The notes: a model not told the origin generated them from the sequence alone. A stretch of DNA of 64,000 bases from Clostridiales bacterium (GCA_012839295.1 DUNO01000066.1:62001-126000), one strand, 5' to 3'. Positions 16,402 through 26,247 are shown, numbered from the stretch's first letter. Program-made: numbers and translations.

Positions 16402-17652
16402 TTACTGCCTGGCTTCCTTGATTTCTGCCACGCTCCGTGAAACCAGGCCGGAAAGCTCTGACCATGCCCCGCTTCCGCCGTAGGCCTTCAGGACGCTCTT
16501 GATTTCCTGTGCTGAAACGGAGCATTTCGTAAAGTCATTATTCACCGTAGTCAGCATATAGGTTTCCATATCCTTTAATTCCTCCATATTGCTAAAGGTA
16601 GGATAGTTAATTGTTGCATTATATTCAAAGCCGCTGCCCTCTGCCGTCTTCATATTGTATCCGTTGGCAGCATCAAACATTAAAGTAAATAAGTAAGCTA
16701 CCGATTCAACATAGTTATTGGTTCCACCTATGAGCAGCGTACCATCCTCCAGGTACTTTGCAGAAGAATCGTTATAGCCTAGGGATGCCAGCTTGAGGCT
16801 TCCGGTTCCTGTATTGGATGGGGACCATAGCCTTCCCACTTCATTGATTGCCGGCAGCACCATGTCCATGCCTGAGCTCAACCCAAAGATGCAGTCCATA
16901 TCCGTATATTTCGCAATATATGCCTTGGTATCATCCCCCACTGAGATAAAGCCTGCTTCGGCAGGGAGGCCTCCCGTCTTCTCATCGGGACAAATTTCTA
17001 CTCCCGCCTGCCCAAGAACCTCTGTAAAGCCCTGGCAGATAACGATTGCATCTGAAAATGCGTAGGCCGGGAAGGAAATGGCGCCAACTTTTTTAACTCC
17101 GGCATCCACAACTGCCTGCCCATAGGTTTTTCCAAGCTCATACCCGTGGTCGCTCCCAAACTGATAAATTCCGCCAAGAAAATAATCACTATAGTACAGG
17201 TTGGACTGTTCTGTTGTTCCCCAGTTGCCATAGCTGTTATACTTACCGTCCTTATCAGCTTCGTTTTTTGCTTCTCCAAATAAAATGCCGTAGTAAACTC
17301 CCGCGGAGTCGCATTTTTCCATGGTTTCCCCGATCACAGTATCGTAACCGCTCATTATGGCATTGCAGCCGGTAGAAATCAAGGCATCCACCGCCCTTAG
17401 ATGGGCTTCGTTATCGCCTGAGGCAGCCGTCTGGTATTCAAAGGTAACCGGAAATTCCTTTGCCAGATAATTATCACAGTAGTTTTTAATCTCTTTCCCC
17501 TGGATATCCGTATAGTTGTACAGGATCACGCCGATTTTTACCTTTTTCACATCGGCCGGATCATTGCCTGCTTTGTTAGAAGCTCCGCAGCCTGCCAGCA
17601 GGCCGGCTACCACCATAACCATTAATAGAATTGCTAAAACTCTTTTTTTCAT
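16402..17652 (-). CDS. Sugar-binding lipoprotein of ABC transporter
   Basis: 416 residues with a lipoprotein signal peptide ending LLAGCGASN (lipobox Cys near residue 22) and a periplasmic-binding-protein type I fold (KIGVILYNYTDIQG start; NAIMSGYDTVIGETMEKCDSAG). It is anchored outside the membrane and delivers the ligand to the two permeases. Longer than RbsB (about 300), with extra sequence in the C-terminal lobe. Start follows GAGGAGGAAATGAA. Ligand unknown; an oligosaccharide or sugar is inferred from the family. Confidence 0.92.
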   Translation of the reverse strand: MKKRVLAILLMVMVVAGLLAGCGASNKAGNDPADVKKVKIGVILYNYTDIQGKEIKNYCDNYLAKEFPVTFEYQTAASGDNEAHLRAVDALISTGCNAIMSGYDTVIGETMEKCDSAGVYYGILFGEAKNEADKDGKYNSYGNWGTTEQSNLYYSDYFLGGIYQFGSDHGYELGKTYGQAVVDAGVKKVGAISFPAYAFSDAIVICQGFTEVLGQAGVEICPDEKTGGLPAEAGFISVGDDTKAYIAKYTDMDCIFGLSSGMDMVLPAINEVGRLWSPSNTGTGSLKLASLGYNDSSAKYLEDGTLLIGGTNNYVESVAYLFTLMFDAANGYNMKTAEGSGFEYNATINYPTFSNMEELKDMETYMLTTVNNDFTKCSVSAQEIKSVLKAYGGSGAWSELSGLVSRSVAEIKEARQ

Positions 17653-17671
17653 TTCATTTCCTCCTCTTTTC

Positions 17672-18625
17672 TTATCTTGGAATTGTTTTTAAGGTATTGC
17701 GCTGGGCCGTGATATAAATAACCATCAGAAAGATCAACGCCTTAATCAGCACTACGATGTTGGGATTGAGGCCGATAATGGTCATTCCCTTTACCAGAAA
17801 GACGTAGGTAAAGGTTCCCACAACAGCTGAGCTAATCTTGGTACTGACCCCTCCGGATAAGGACATTCCGCCCAATACCACGACCACAAGAATGTCCATC
17901 TCCATTCCTGTCCCTGTAGTAGATTGGACCATCCCGGTGGAGCAGAGCTTAAATATAGCCGCTATCCCCACACAAAGCCCTGCAATGGCATAGCAGGTCA
18001 TTTTCGTACGGTCCACAGGAACTCCGTTCTGGCCGGCAGATCTGGAATTATCCCCGATCGCCTTAGCCCCCTTTCCGATTTCGGTATAGTTGAAGACCAC
18101 CGTTAAAACCAATATGGCAATTACCGCCACCAGAACCATGAAGCTGTAATTCTTTTTAAACAATGTGACATCCACGCTTGCTATGGATATACTCTCATTT
18201 GGTGTCTGCTGGCATATGTAGGTAACTAAGCCTCTCGCCGCAAACATAATGGACAATGATGTAATCGTCGCCATCAGCCCAAATTTATTGGTAATCACCG
18301 AATTAACCATATAGCAGGCCATGGAAGCCAGCATCGATACGATGACCGCCAGCAGCAGGGAACCGCTCCCATTCATGGTGACCACCGCCGCCAGGGATGC
18401 CAATGCCACCACCGCACCCGAGGAGATATCCATTCCGCCATGGGCGAAGATGAAGCTCATTCCCAGGCATGCAATCAGTAACGGCGTGGCTGTTATAATC
18501 ATGCTGTTCAGGTTATATTTGCTAAACAGGTTACCCCCGGACCAGATTCCGAAGATCAGTATGACCAGGATAAGCCCCATCCACTGGATAATAACGGACC
18601 GATATTTTTTCATTAAATTTCCCAC
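17672..18625 (-). CDS. Sugar ABC transporter permease (first)
   Basis: 317 residues, polytopic, RbsC-like. AHGGMDISSGAVVALAS is the typical N-terminal loop and VVLGGMSLSGGVSTKISSAVVG the conserved cytoplasmic coupling segment. The start is GTG preceded by AGGGGTGAAGCA, 10 bases after the ATPase gene, so the genes are co-transcribed. Confidence 0.93.
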   Translation of the reverse strand: MGNLMKKYRSVIIQWMGLILVILIFGIWSGGNLFSKYNLNSMIITATPLLIACLGMSFIFAHGGMDISSGAVVALASLAAVVTMNGSGSLLLAVIVSMLASMACYMVNSVITNKFGLMATITSLSIMFAARGLVTYICQQTPNESISIASVDVTLFKKNYSFMVLVAVIAILVLTVVFNYTEIGKGAKAIGDNSRSAGQNGVPVDRTKMTCYAIAGLCVGIAAIFKLCSTGMVQSTTGTGMEMDILVVVVLGGMSLSGGVSTKISSAVVGTFTYVFLVKGMTIIGLNPNIVVLIKALIFLMVIYITAQRNTLKTIPR

Positions 18626-18635
18626 TGCTTCACCC

Positions 18636-20135
18636 CTAAATCATAAAGTCAATTACATCAACATCCTTCAAATTTTTGTGCCGCTTTACTTCCCCGGTTA
18701 TCCTTCCATTCTTCAATACCAGGATCCGGTCACACATTCCGATCAGCTCCGGCAGCTCCTCCGATATAATAAGGATTGCATGCCCCTGGTGCTTCAGGTT
18801 ATTAATAAGCTCATACATGGTGGTTTTTACTCCGATGTCAACACCTCTGGTGGGACTGTCTAAAATCATGATTTTACTCTTATTTCCGATGAGCTTGCTA
18901 AAGGATACCTTCTGCTTATTGCCGCCGGAGAGCTCCCTGACCAGCTGCGCCCCGGAGGAACACTTTATTTTCAGGTGGTCGATCTGTACTCTTGCAAATT
19001 TCTTTTCATCCCTTGGCAAAATAAAGAATTTCCCCTTCTTTAGCATGCTCCAGGCTGAAATAGTGAGATTATCCTGAATGCTTTCATTTAAGATCAAGGT
19101 TTCAACATCACGGTCCTTTGATATGTAGCCGACCTTTAATTTTAAGGCATGGGCAATCCCCTGCAATTTTTCCCCAAAAACCTTTACGGTGCCTTCCCTG
19201 GCAGGAATATGCCCCGCCAGGACCTTTCCTATTTCATGCATTCCGGAGCCTGATAAGCCTCCGATCCCGAGGATTTCTCCGTTATGAAGTGAAAAGGATA
19301 TATTCTTTAGCACCTCTGTTGAAACATGGTCTACACTTACCGCCACCTGGTCAGTAAGCCTGTTCCCGTAATCCGTCCGGTATAGATTGCCAGCCAGCGT
19401 CCTGCCAACCATGGCCCTCTTTATGGTACCCTCTGAAAATTCCTCCTTAGGGATTGTGGTAACCAGCTCCCCATCCTTTAACACCGTCAGGGAATCACAT
19501 ACTTCCATCAGCTCAGGAAGGTCATGTGATATGAACAGCACTGCCTTTCCTTCCGCCTTCAACTGACGCATAATTTCGTATATCTTCATTCTTCCGTCAT
19601 GGGACAATGCCGTGGTTGTCTCATCCACGATCATCAGCTCGGGCTTGTAATATAGTGCCTTTGCAATTTCAATGAGCTTCCTGGTTTCAAAATCCAGCTC
19701 CCCAACGGGCCTGGCTGCATCAAGCTGGGGCAACCCAACCTTCCTTAATGCCATCTCTGCTTCCTGGTACATTTCTTTAACGCTGATGAAGGCACCACGC
19801 CGGAACCTCCCCTCATCGCCCAAAAAGATATTTTCTGCCACGGAAAGCATATCTATGGTATCCTTCTCCTGCACAATCATGGAGATATGATGCCCTCGTG
19901 CATCCAGCGGGGATTTGGGGGCATAGGGCTTACCCTTTAACAGCATCTCTCCCGCGGAGGGAGAATGTATGCCATAAATAATGGATGAAACCGTAGATTT
20001 ACCCGATCCGTTTTCTCCAATCAGCCCCTGGATTTCTCCTGTCCTTATTTGCAGGGAAACCTCATTTAAGGCAATGACCTCCCCAAATCTTTTCGTTAAC
20101 CCCTTTGCCTCTAAAATAACATTCGCCGTATCCAA
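18636..20135 (-). CDS. Sugar ABC transporter ATP-binding protein (RbsA/MglA type)
   Basis: 499 residues with two nucleotide-binding domains. The first has an intact Walker A (GLIGENGSGKST) and Walker B (LMIVDETTTALS) but a degenerate signature. The second has a degenerate Walker A (GLSGSGMHE) and an intact signature LSGGNKQKVSFSKL. This alternation is normal for the carbohydrate CUT2 family. The start is TTG with GGAGGAAGGATA in front. First gene of the five-gene operon; powers import through the two permeases. Confidence 0.94.
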   Translation of the reverse strand: MDTANVILEAKGLTKRFGEVIALNEVSLQIRTGEIQGLIGENGSGKSTVSSIIYGIHSPSAGEMLLKGKPYAPKSPLDARGHHISMIVQEKDTIDMLSVAENIFLGDEGRFRRGAFISVKEMYQEAEMALRKVGLPQLDAARPVGELDFETRKLIEIAKALYYKPELMIVDETTTALSHDGRMKIYEIMRQLKAEGKAVLFISHDLPELMEVCDSLTVLKDGELVTTIPKEEFSEGTIKRAMVGRTLAGNLYRTDYGNRLTDQVAVSVDHVSTEVLKNISFSLHNGEILGIGGLSGSGMHEIGKVLAGHIPAREGTVKVFGEKLQGIAHALKLKVGYISKDRDVETLILNESIQDNLTISAWSMLKKGKFFILPRDEKKFARVQIDHLKIKCSSGAQLVRELSGGNKQKVSFSKLIGNKSKIMILDSPTRGVDIGVKTTMYELINNLKHQGHAILIISEELPELIGMCDRILVLKNGRITGEVKRHKNLKDVDVIDFMI

Positions 20136-20199
20136 TATCCTTCCTCCTATCTTATAGTCAGTATATCAAAGCAATATATTACCTTATATTCTTTATTTG

Positions 20200-20229
20200 T
20201 TGACTTTAATGGTCATATTTTGCTATCAT
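20200..20229 (+). promoter_or_regulatory. Likely promoter of the AraC-type gene
   Basis: TTGACT and TATCAT with an 18-base spacer, about 100 bases upstream of the regulator start. Confidence 0.5.
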
Positions 20230-20235
20230 CTTATT

Positions 20236-20260
20236 AACTTCTAAATTATCAACTTCTAAA
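20236..20260 (+). promoter_or_regulatory. Direct repeat in the divergent ABC/AraC promoter region
   Basis: AACTTCTAAA occurs twice with 15-base periodicity. AraC-family proteins bind direct repeats, so this is a candidate site for the neighbouring regulator; a longer match was not found. Confidence 0.3.
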
Positions 20261-20325
20261 AGAAAGCGCTGCATCTGGTACGGAAGCAGAGAAAATCCGC
20301 ATTACGCAAAGAAAGGTGGTTTGTT

Positions 20326-22221
20326 ATGAATAACGGCTTTGATATACAGTATTTTGATTCCATACACCCATATAAGCTATATATCAGCAAGGTTACCCAT
20401 TTTAATCTCCATTGGCATAACTATATTGAGATTTTTTACGTAAAAAAAGGAGCGATCCGCATCACCACCGGTGATTTTAGCTTCAATCTGGATGAAGGAC
20501 ATATTTGCTTTATTGATTCCGGCATCATACACAGTGTAAATCAGACTAATATACCGAATGAGATTCTTGTATTGCAGATTTCCACCGAAAGTACAAGCCC
20601 CTTCCATTCCCTCCAAAAGTATAAATTCAATCCGGAAACCTATTTATCCGATTTATCAAATGCGACGCTTCCGCTGTCCGAACTGCAAAAGCTCCTTAGC
20701 GACAGCTATGGGGAAAGCATCCTGAAGGCGCCCGGCTATGAGAGCATTATATCCAGCTTTATCAATGCGATTATCGGAATCATGATCCGCCGCTATTACC
20801 TGGTATTTAAAACGGATGATGATTACATCGCCGAATCCAATCTGCAGCGGCTCTCACACATTATTGATTATCTGGACAACCATTATATGGAGAAGATCTC
20901 ATTACAACAGCTGGCCGATAATCTGCATATGAATTATTACTATTTATCACATTTTTTCAAGGATACCGCCGGGGTCTCCTTCCAGGACTACTTAAATAAC
21001 CTGCGGGTGGATAAGTCCCTCCCCCTCCTCGCAGATCCGGTGCTCAATATAACAAGGATTTCCTATGACTGCGGTTTTCCAAACATTAAGGCATATACCA
21101 AGGCCTTTAAGGAAAAGTTCGGCGTGCTTCCTTCCGAATACCGTAAAGCTATAATTACAAGCGGAGAGCACTCTCCCCATTCCGATCCTGGCAGCACACT
21201 AATTGATACCTACACTGCATCAGCAGGATCCTTGTTCTCATCCAGGAAATCAATCAGGGAATTTTTTTCTGTTTCTGAAGCAGTGAATTTGCATCCTACA
21301 ACAAAGCACACTCTTTTGCAGAATATAGATATCATTTCCTCAACCTCAGATGAAATGCTTTGCGGGTCCTCCAGGGAGCTGTCTGTGGAGCCCGAGGCCT
21401 TATTCTGCTTGGATACCTCTGCCCTGCTCCTGATTAAGAACGCATTGAAGGTGGATGCCCTGTCCATCATAGGGGATAAGGAAAGCAGCCTTTACCCTGA
21501 TAATTTGCTAAAGCAGAAGGCTTCTGAGATAGACTGCCGGATTACGGATACCATCTTCCAGCCCTTAATTTCACAGGAACCGGATGATGGGATAGAGGCA
21601 TTTTCCCTTTTGTCAGGAAACTGCATCATAAGCTCTTACCTTGGGGATCCACAGTCCAATGGCATCCCTCCGCTATATATATTAAAGAATAAAAACATTG
21701 TGGAGCCTTTCCTTTATAGTTCTTCCCTTATGACCTCTTTTTCTGTACCGGTCCCTGCTTTGTTCGCTTCTTCCTTTATACAGCAGCTATCCGGCAGAGT
21801 GCTATATCATTGTGATTCCTGCATCATCGTCCAGCAGGATCAAAGGTATCATATACTATGCTTCCACCCAAAAAGCTACGATACTTATAAAGCCTTAAAT
21901 AAGGACGTTGATTTCCGATTGGAGAATTACATTTTCTTCGCAAAATCCTTTCCTTCCATAAAATTCACTTTCTCCTTTAAGGATGTAAAGCATAAGCTAC
22001 GGCAGACCACCCTCCAGGTATCAAATGACCATGGCTGCATACTGAATAACTGGATCAGGATGGGAACCCCGGCATATCTGGCTCCCGAGCTTACAAAGTA
22101 TCTCCAATCCATTACGCAGCCAAGCCTTAACGTTAAGGTACCGCCCTTCCGGGAGGCTCCTATCATCACGGTTCAGCTGCCACCCTTAGGCTTTTCCTAT
22201 ATTCTTCTGGAGCCGGCATGA
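20326..22221 (+). CDS. AraC-family regulator with C-terminal GH39-like remnant
   Basis: 631 residues. An N-terminal cupin-like sensor (HWHNYIEIFYVKKG, residues ~20-100) is followed by two helix-turn-helices, ~190-285 (ISLQQLADNLHMNYYYLSHFFKD and ITRISYDCGFPNIKAYTKAFKEKFG), then ~340 residues. The last ~65 residues, NDHGCILNNWIRMGTPAYLAPE onward, resemble the C-terminal beta domain of GH39 beta-xylosidases. The segment before it is too short for a full TIM barrel, and no clear catalytic Glu motif is seen, so a sensory remnant is likely. Divergent from the sugar ABC operon, its probable target. Confidence 0.9.
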   Translation: MNNGFDIQYFDSIHPYKLYISKVTHFNLHWHNYIEIFYVKKGAIRITTGDFSFNLDEGHICFIDSGIIHSVNQTNIPNEILVLQISTESTSPFHSLQKYKFNPETYLSDLSNATLPLSELQKLLSDSYGESILKAPGYESIISSFINAIIGIMIRRYYLVFKTDDDYIAESNLQRLSHIIDYLDNHYMEKISLQQLADNLHMNYYYLSHFFKDTAGVSFQDYLNNLRVDKSLPLLADPVLNITRISYDCGFPNIKAYTKAFKEKFGVLPSEYRKAIITSGEHSPHSDPGSTLIDTYTASAGSLFSSRKSIREFFSVSEAVNLHPTTKHTLLQNIDIISSTSDEMLCGSSRELSVEPEALFCLDTSALLLIKNALKVDALSIIGDKESSLYPDNLLKQKASEIDCRITDTIFQPLISQEPDDGIEAFSLLSGNCIISSYLGDPQSNGIPPLYILKNKNIVEPFLYSSSLMTSFSVPVPALFASSFIQQLSGRVLYHCDSCIIVQQDQRYHILCFHPKSYDTYKALNKDVDFRLENYIFFAKSFPSIKFTFSFKDVKHKLRQTTLQVSNDHGCILNNWIRMGTPAYLAPELTKYLQSITQPSLNVKVPPFREAPIITVQLPPLGFSYILLEPA

Positions 22222-22274
22222 TATCCATACGGCTCATGGAAGACACCCCTGTCCGGGTCTGCAGGGACAGGCAA

Positions 22275-22322
22275 CAAAAAAGGACATATTGCGTTACAAT
22301 GCCTGTATCCGCAATATGTCCC
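22275..22322 (-). terminator. Terminator of the PgsA-like gene
   Basis: GGACATATTGC and GCAATATGTCC form a perfect 11-bp stem; on the minus strand it is followed by TTTTTTG. Confidence 0.85.
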
Positions 22323-22373
22323 ACCTACCCTATTAAACTTGTTACGATAAAGCTTTTTCTATACTTATATAAA

Positions 22374-22979
22374 TCATCTGCTTCCTTCTTTTCGGCCACC
22401 CTTTTTTATTTTAAGGCCACGGTACATCATAATATACTCTTTCATATACATCAGCATTGACAAAAGGAAAAAGCCTCCGCAGACCACCATCAAGGTATTC
22501 GTTATGCGGTAATCCAAGGTGGGCAATGCGACCAATATCAGCATAATGGCATAGAATACGGTGGTTGAAACCTTACCGAACCATTTTGACCCGTTCAGCT
22601 TCCTTCCCTTCTTTAGCATAATCAGCCCAGCAACTACCAAAAATACCTGCAATAGCAGGAACATGACCAGCAACAGGTACATCCATTTGATCTTTACAAT
22701 CAATACAAAGATAAGGGAGGCCTGAGTGAGCTTATCCGCAATCGGATCTATGAGTTTACCTAAATCCGTTATCATATTGTACCTGCGTGCAATGAATCCA
22801 TCTAAAAAATCCGTCATTCCAGAAATAAGTACAATAACGGCAGCCCTGAGATATTCACTTGGGGTAGTCGCTTTGATATAAAGGACGACAAATGCCGGGA
22901 TCAACAGAAAACGGATATAGCATAAGATATTCGGTATCGTCCACAAATCCTTTTTAGAAAACTTCGTAATAACTTTCAT
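22374..22979 (-). CDS. CDP-alcohol phosphatidyltransferase (PgsA-like)
   Basis: 201 residues, integral membrane. The diagnostic DG(x2)AR(x8)G(x3)D(x3)D motif is complete as DGFIARRYNMITDLGKLIDPIAD. N-terminal WTIPNILCYIRFLLIPAF is the usual first amphipathic/membrane segment of phosphatidylglycerophosphate synthase. It would transfer glycerol-3-phosphate or a related alcohol to CDP-diacylglycerol at the cytoplasmic face. The basic tail (KIKKGGRKEGSR) is unusual. Start follows GGGAGGATGGCGA. A cardiolipin-type acceptor cannot be excluded. Confidence 0.88.
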   Translation of the reverse strand: MKVITKFSKKDLWTIPNILCYIRFLLIPAFVVLYIKATTPSEYLRAAVIVLISGMTDFLDGFIARRYNMITDLGKLIDPIADKLTQASLIFVLIVKIKWMYLLLVMFLLLQVFLVVAGLIMLKKGRKLNGSKWFGKVSTTVFYAIMLILVALPTLDYRITNTLMVVCGGFFLLSMLMYMKEYIMMYRGLKIKKGGRKEGSR

Positions 22980-23179
22980 TCGCCATCCTCCCTTATTTCC
23001 GCCTTAATTCAGTTACATTGGGTCATATTAGTTTATTTTACCATAATTGGATTAAATTTAATAGAGAAATTTCCTCATTAATTTCTGTATGAATTTCTGT
23101 ATCCTCTTTATTTTCTTTATTAACTTCCAAAAGCGTCCGCTTCAAAATTGATTCAGCAAACAATGAAGCTGATGAGGCC

Positions 23180-23248
23180 AATAAAAAACCACCCGGACTA
23201 CAGCACATTTCCTATTTCCTTAGGCTGCATCCCGGATGATTTTTTATT
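23180..23248 (-). terminator. leuS terminator
   Basis: Arms 23180-23196 and 23232-23248 pair over 17 positions, the two imperfect ones being G-U only in minus-strand RNA. On the minus strand the 3' arm is CCGGGTGGTTTTTTATT, a good U-tract. It lies about 85 bases beyond leuS. Confidence 0.75.
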
Positions 23249-23286
23249 CATGGCTGTTGAAGCGACTGACGGCTTCTTTATCTGTT

Positions 23287-23334
23287 CTTAATCTGTTACT
23301 TAATCTGTTACTTAATCTATTACTTAATCCATTA
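23287..23334 (-). repeat. 12-bp tandem repeat carrying stacked in-frame stops after leuS
   Basis: On the minus strand the leuS stop TAA is the start of about four head-to-tail copies of TAAYRGATTAAG, so the leuS frame contains a stop in every repeat. It looks like a small expansion of the stop region. The rest of 22980-23331 holds only the terminator above. Confidence 0.85.
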
Positions 23335-25740
23335 CTTCACTACAATGTTCACAATCTTTCCTGGAACGTAAATTTCCTTTACAACCGTTCCAACCAGCTT
23401 ATCACCAAGGGCATCCTTCGCAGCAGCAATGATAGTATCCTTTGCGGCATCAGCAGCGACTAGTACCGTTGTCTTTGTCTTGCCATTTATCTGGACTGCA
23501 ATTTCAATCTCACTGTCCTTCATCTTCTCCTCGTCATACACGGGCCAGGTATTTTTGAATACGGAGGTCTCATGGCCTAACTGTGACCACAGCTCTTCGC
23601 TGACATGTGGAATGAAGGGTGCCAAAAGAATTGTTGCCGTCTCAAGGGTCTCCTTATCGATTCCGCCAGCCCTCTTCGCCAGCTCCAGCATCTTATTATT
23701 ATATTCCATGAAACCGCTGACTACTGTATTTAAGCTGAAGGTCTCCAAACGGGTAGTGATATCGTAAATCATGCGGTGGCGTAATTTTACCATCTCCGGT
23801 GTCGGAGCAACTAAGCGGTCCTTATTATCCATAACCAGGTTATAGAAACGGTTGATGAAACGGTAAACCCCGTCAATTCCCCTGTCATCCCACTCAGAAT
23901 CCAGCTCCGGCGGTCCGACAAAGAGCTCATACATTCTTAAGGAATCACGCCCATAATCCTTTACCAGGTCATCCGGGGACACCACATTGCCCTTGGACTT
24001 ACTCATCTTTGCACCGTTCTTTCCTATCATTCCCTGATTGAACAGCTTGGCAAAGGGCTCATCAAAATCCACTACGCCGATATCATTTAAGAACTTGGTA
24101 TAGAACCTGGAGTAAAGCAGGTGCAATACCGCATGCTCTACACCGCCAATATACATATCGACGGGAAGCAGCTCATTAGCCTTCTCCTTAGATACCAGCT
24201 CCTTGTCATTTTTATTGTCCACATAGCGCAGGAAGTACCAGGAGGAGCCGGCCCATTGGGGCATGGTATTGGTCTCCCTCTTTGCAGGCGCCCCACAGGT
24301 GGGGCAGGTGGTATTTACCCATTCATGGATATCTGCTAACGGTGATTCACCGGTACCTGTGGGCTGGTATTTCTCTACCTCAGGCAATAACAGGGGCAGC
24401 TGGTCCTCGGGAACGGGAACCGCTCCACAATGCTCACAGTGCACAATCGGAATCGGCTCTCCCCAGTAACGCTGCCTGGAAAATACCCAGTCACGCAGCT
24501 TATAATTCACTGTCTTCTTACCAATCCCCATTTCATCCAATTTATCCGGAACTTCCCTCTTTGCCGTCTCAGATTTCATGCCATTCCAGTCCCCTGAATT
24601 AATCATGATGCCTGGTTCGGTATAAGCCTCGGTTAAATTCGGGTTTTCCTTGCCGTCGGGGGAGATAACCTGGATGATCGGGATACCAAATCTCGTAGCA
24701 AATTCAAAGTCCCTGTCATCATGGGCAGGAACACACATAATGGCACCGGTACCATAATCCGCCAATACATAATCGGACAGCCAGATCGGAATCTTCTTCC
24801 CATTCATAGGGTTAATGGCATAGCTTCCGGTGAATACACCGGTCTTATCCTTATCCTGCATACGGTCAACGGAGGACCTCATGGAGGATCTATAGATATA
24901 CTCTTCCACTGCTGCCCTGGTTTCCTCTGTTGCCAGCTCCTTTGCCATGGCATGCTCGGGAGCCAATACCATGAAGGTCGCACCGTACAAGGTGTCCGGT
25001 CTCGTAGTGTAAACCCGGATCGCGCCGCCGTTGCCTGCTACCGTAAAATCAACCTCCGCACCATAGCTTTTGCCAATCCAGTCAGACTGCATTTTCTTAA
25101 CCTTCTCAGGCCAATCCAGCTTATTTAAGTCCTCCAGCAGCCGGTCCGCATATTCCGTGATTTTTAACATCCACTGCTTTAAATTCTTCTTGGTCACGGA
25201 AGAACCGCAGCGCTCGCATTCACCGTTTACAACCTCTTCATTTGCCAAGCCTGTCTTACAGGAAGGACACCAGTTAATCGGCATCTCCTTTTCATAGGCC
25301 AGGCCGGCCTTGAACATTTTTACAAAGATCCACTGGGTCCATTTATAAAACTCAGGGTCGGTGGTATTAACCTCCATGTCCCAATCATAAATTGCTGCAA
25401 TTTCATTGATCTGCTTCTTGATATTAGCCACATTCTCGGCAGTTGATTTGCTTGGATGGACCTCCATCTTGATGGCGTAGTTTTCAGCCGGAAGGCCGAA
25501 GGCGTCCCAGCCCATGGGATGGATGATATAATAGCCCTTTAACAGCTTATAACGGCTCCAGACATCACTGATTACATATCCCCTCCAGTGCCCGACGTGA
25601 AGGCCGCTGCCCGACGGATATGGGAACATATCCAGACAATAATACTTCGGCTTTGTGCCATCATTCACATTTACCGGGTTCGCTTCCCAAATTTTACTCC
25701 ATTTTTTCTCGACTTCCTTATGGTTATAAGGTGCTGCCAT
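23332..25740 (-). CDS. leuS: Leucine--tRNA ligase
   Basis: Class I synthetase charging tRNA-Leu; 802 residues, the usual bacterial length. HIGH motif in YPSGSGLHVGHWRGY, KMSKS motif in GAKMSKSKGNVVSPDD near residue 580, and CP1 editing domain with TRPDTLYGATFMVLAPEH and the CVPAHDDRDFEFA region. Zn-type Cys pairs are visible (CPSCKTGLANEEVVNGECERCG). Start follows TAGGAGGAGTAATT. Expression is governed by the T-box leader upstream. Confidence 0.98.
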   Translation of the reverse strand: MAAPYNHKEVEKKWSKIWEANPVNVNDGTKPKYYCLDMFPYPSGSGLHVGHWRGYVISDVWSRYKLLKGYYIIHPMGWDAFGLPAENYAIKMEVHPSKSTAENVANIKKQINEIAAIYDWDMEVNTTDPEFYKWTQWIFVKMFKAGLAYEKEMPINWCPSCKTGLANEEVVNGECERCGSSVTKKNLKQWMLKITEYADRLLEDLNKLDWPEKVKKMQSDWIGKSYGAEVDFTVAGNGGAIRVYTTRPDTLYGATFMVLAPEHAMAKELATEETRAAVEEYIYRSSMRSSVDRMQDKDKTGVFTGSYAINPMNGKKIPIWLSDYVLADYGTGAIMCVPAHDDRDFEFATRFGIPIIQVISPDGKENPNLTEAYTEPGIMINSGDWNGMKSETAKREVPDKLDEMGIGKKTVNYKLRDWVFSRQRYWGEPIPIVHCEHCGAVPVPEDQLPLLLPEVEKYQPTGTGESPLADIHEWVNTTCPTCGAPAKRETNTMPQWAGSSWYFLRYVDNKNDKELVSKEKANELLPVDMYIGGVEHAVLHLLYSRFYTKFLNDIGVVDFDEPFAKLFNQGMIGKNGAKMSKSKGNVVSPDDLVKDYGRDSLRMYELFVGPPELDSEWDDRGIDGVYRFINRFYNLVMDNKDRLVAPTPEMVKLRHRMIYDITTRLETFSLNTVVSGFMEYNNKMLELAKRAGGIDKETLETATILLAPFIPHVSEELWSQLGHETSVFKNTWPVYDEEKMKDSEIEIAVQINGKTKTTVLVAADAAKDTIIAAAKDALGDKLVGTVVKEIYVPGKIVNIVVK

Positions 25741-25769
25741 AATTACTCCTCCTAATAATTTTATCCTTC

Positions 25770-26096
25770 AAAAAAACCTTCCGCCTCCGGCAAGCGCAGG
25801 CAGCAGGCTGCTTCACTTGTCATGTTTAAGAGACGAAAGGTGACTTCCGTGGTACCACTCTATTTCGTATGTGAATAATCTTAGCTTGATATATTTTATA
25901 TATCCTCGGTGATTATTCCAATATACGCACTTATTTTCGATAACGGGAAAACCGCTCCTGCCTACTTTTGTTCAGCAAGAGAGCTCAAAGGCGAGTTGGG
26001 AGTCTGTAGCTGCTGCCTTGCACCTGCCGGCAACTCTCTGAAAGCACAGGGTCTCTTAATACTCCTTATCTACGCATTGTCTTATGAAGCTTATAT
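25770..26096 (-). ncRNA. T-box leader of leuS
   Basis: The minus strand carries the T-box core AGAGTGGTACCACGGAAG. Directly after it ACCTTTCGTCTCT pairs over 13 positions with GGAGGCGGAAGGT followed by seven T, giving the terminator; the T-box region would form the competing antiterminator. Upstream, AGAGAGTTGCCGG and a GGTGCAAGGC segment resemble the conserved Stem I bulge and loop. A CTC leucine triplet sits in CCAACTCGCCTTTGAG, a plausible specifier site, though I have not folded it. Known function of the class: uncharged tRNA permits read-through into the synthetase gene. Confidence 0.92.
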
Positions 26097-26102
26097 TCTT
26101 TA

Positions 26103-26131
26103 ACTATAATCACCGCTACTTATTTTGTCAA
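26103..26131 (-). promoter_or_regulatory. Promoter of the leuS T-box transcript
   Basis: On the minus strand TTGACA and TATAGT are separated by 17 bases, placing the transcript start near 26096. Confidence 0.85.
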
Positions 26132-26247
26132 GGTATGATTTGTTTTTACCGGAAGATAAGTTTCTCGATAAATTTCCCGGCATTAGCATATTTGGTAATC
26201 CGCTATTCAGTCCTAAAAAATGACGGGCTTCCATCCGCCTCCTGCTG

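Noticed and set aside
20261-20274. AGAAAGCGCTGCAT considered as a CcpA cre site
   Set aside because: The central GCGCT fits but the 3' half diverges from the consensus; too weak to list.
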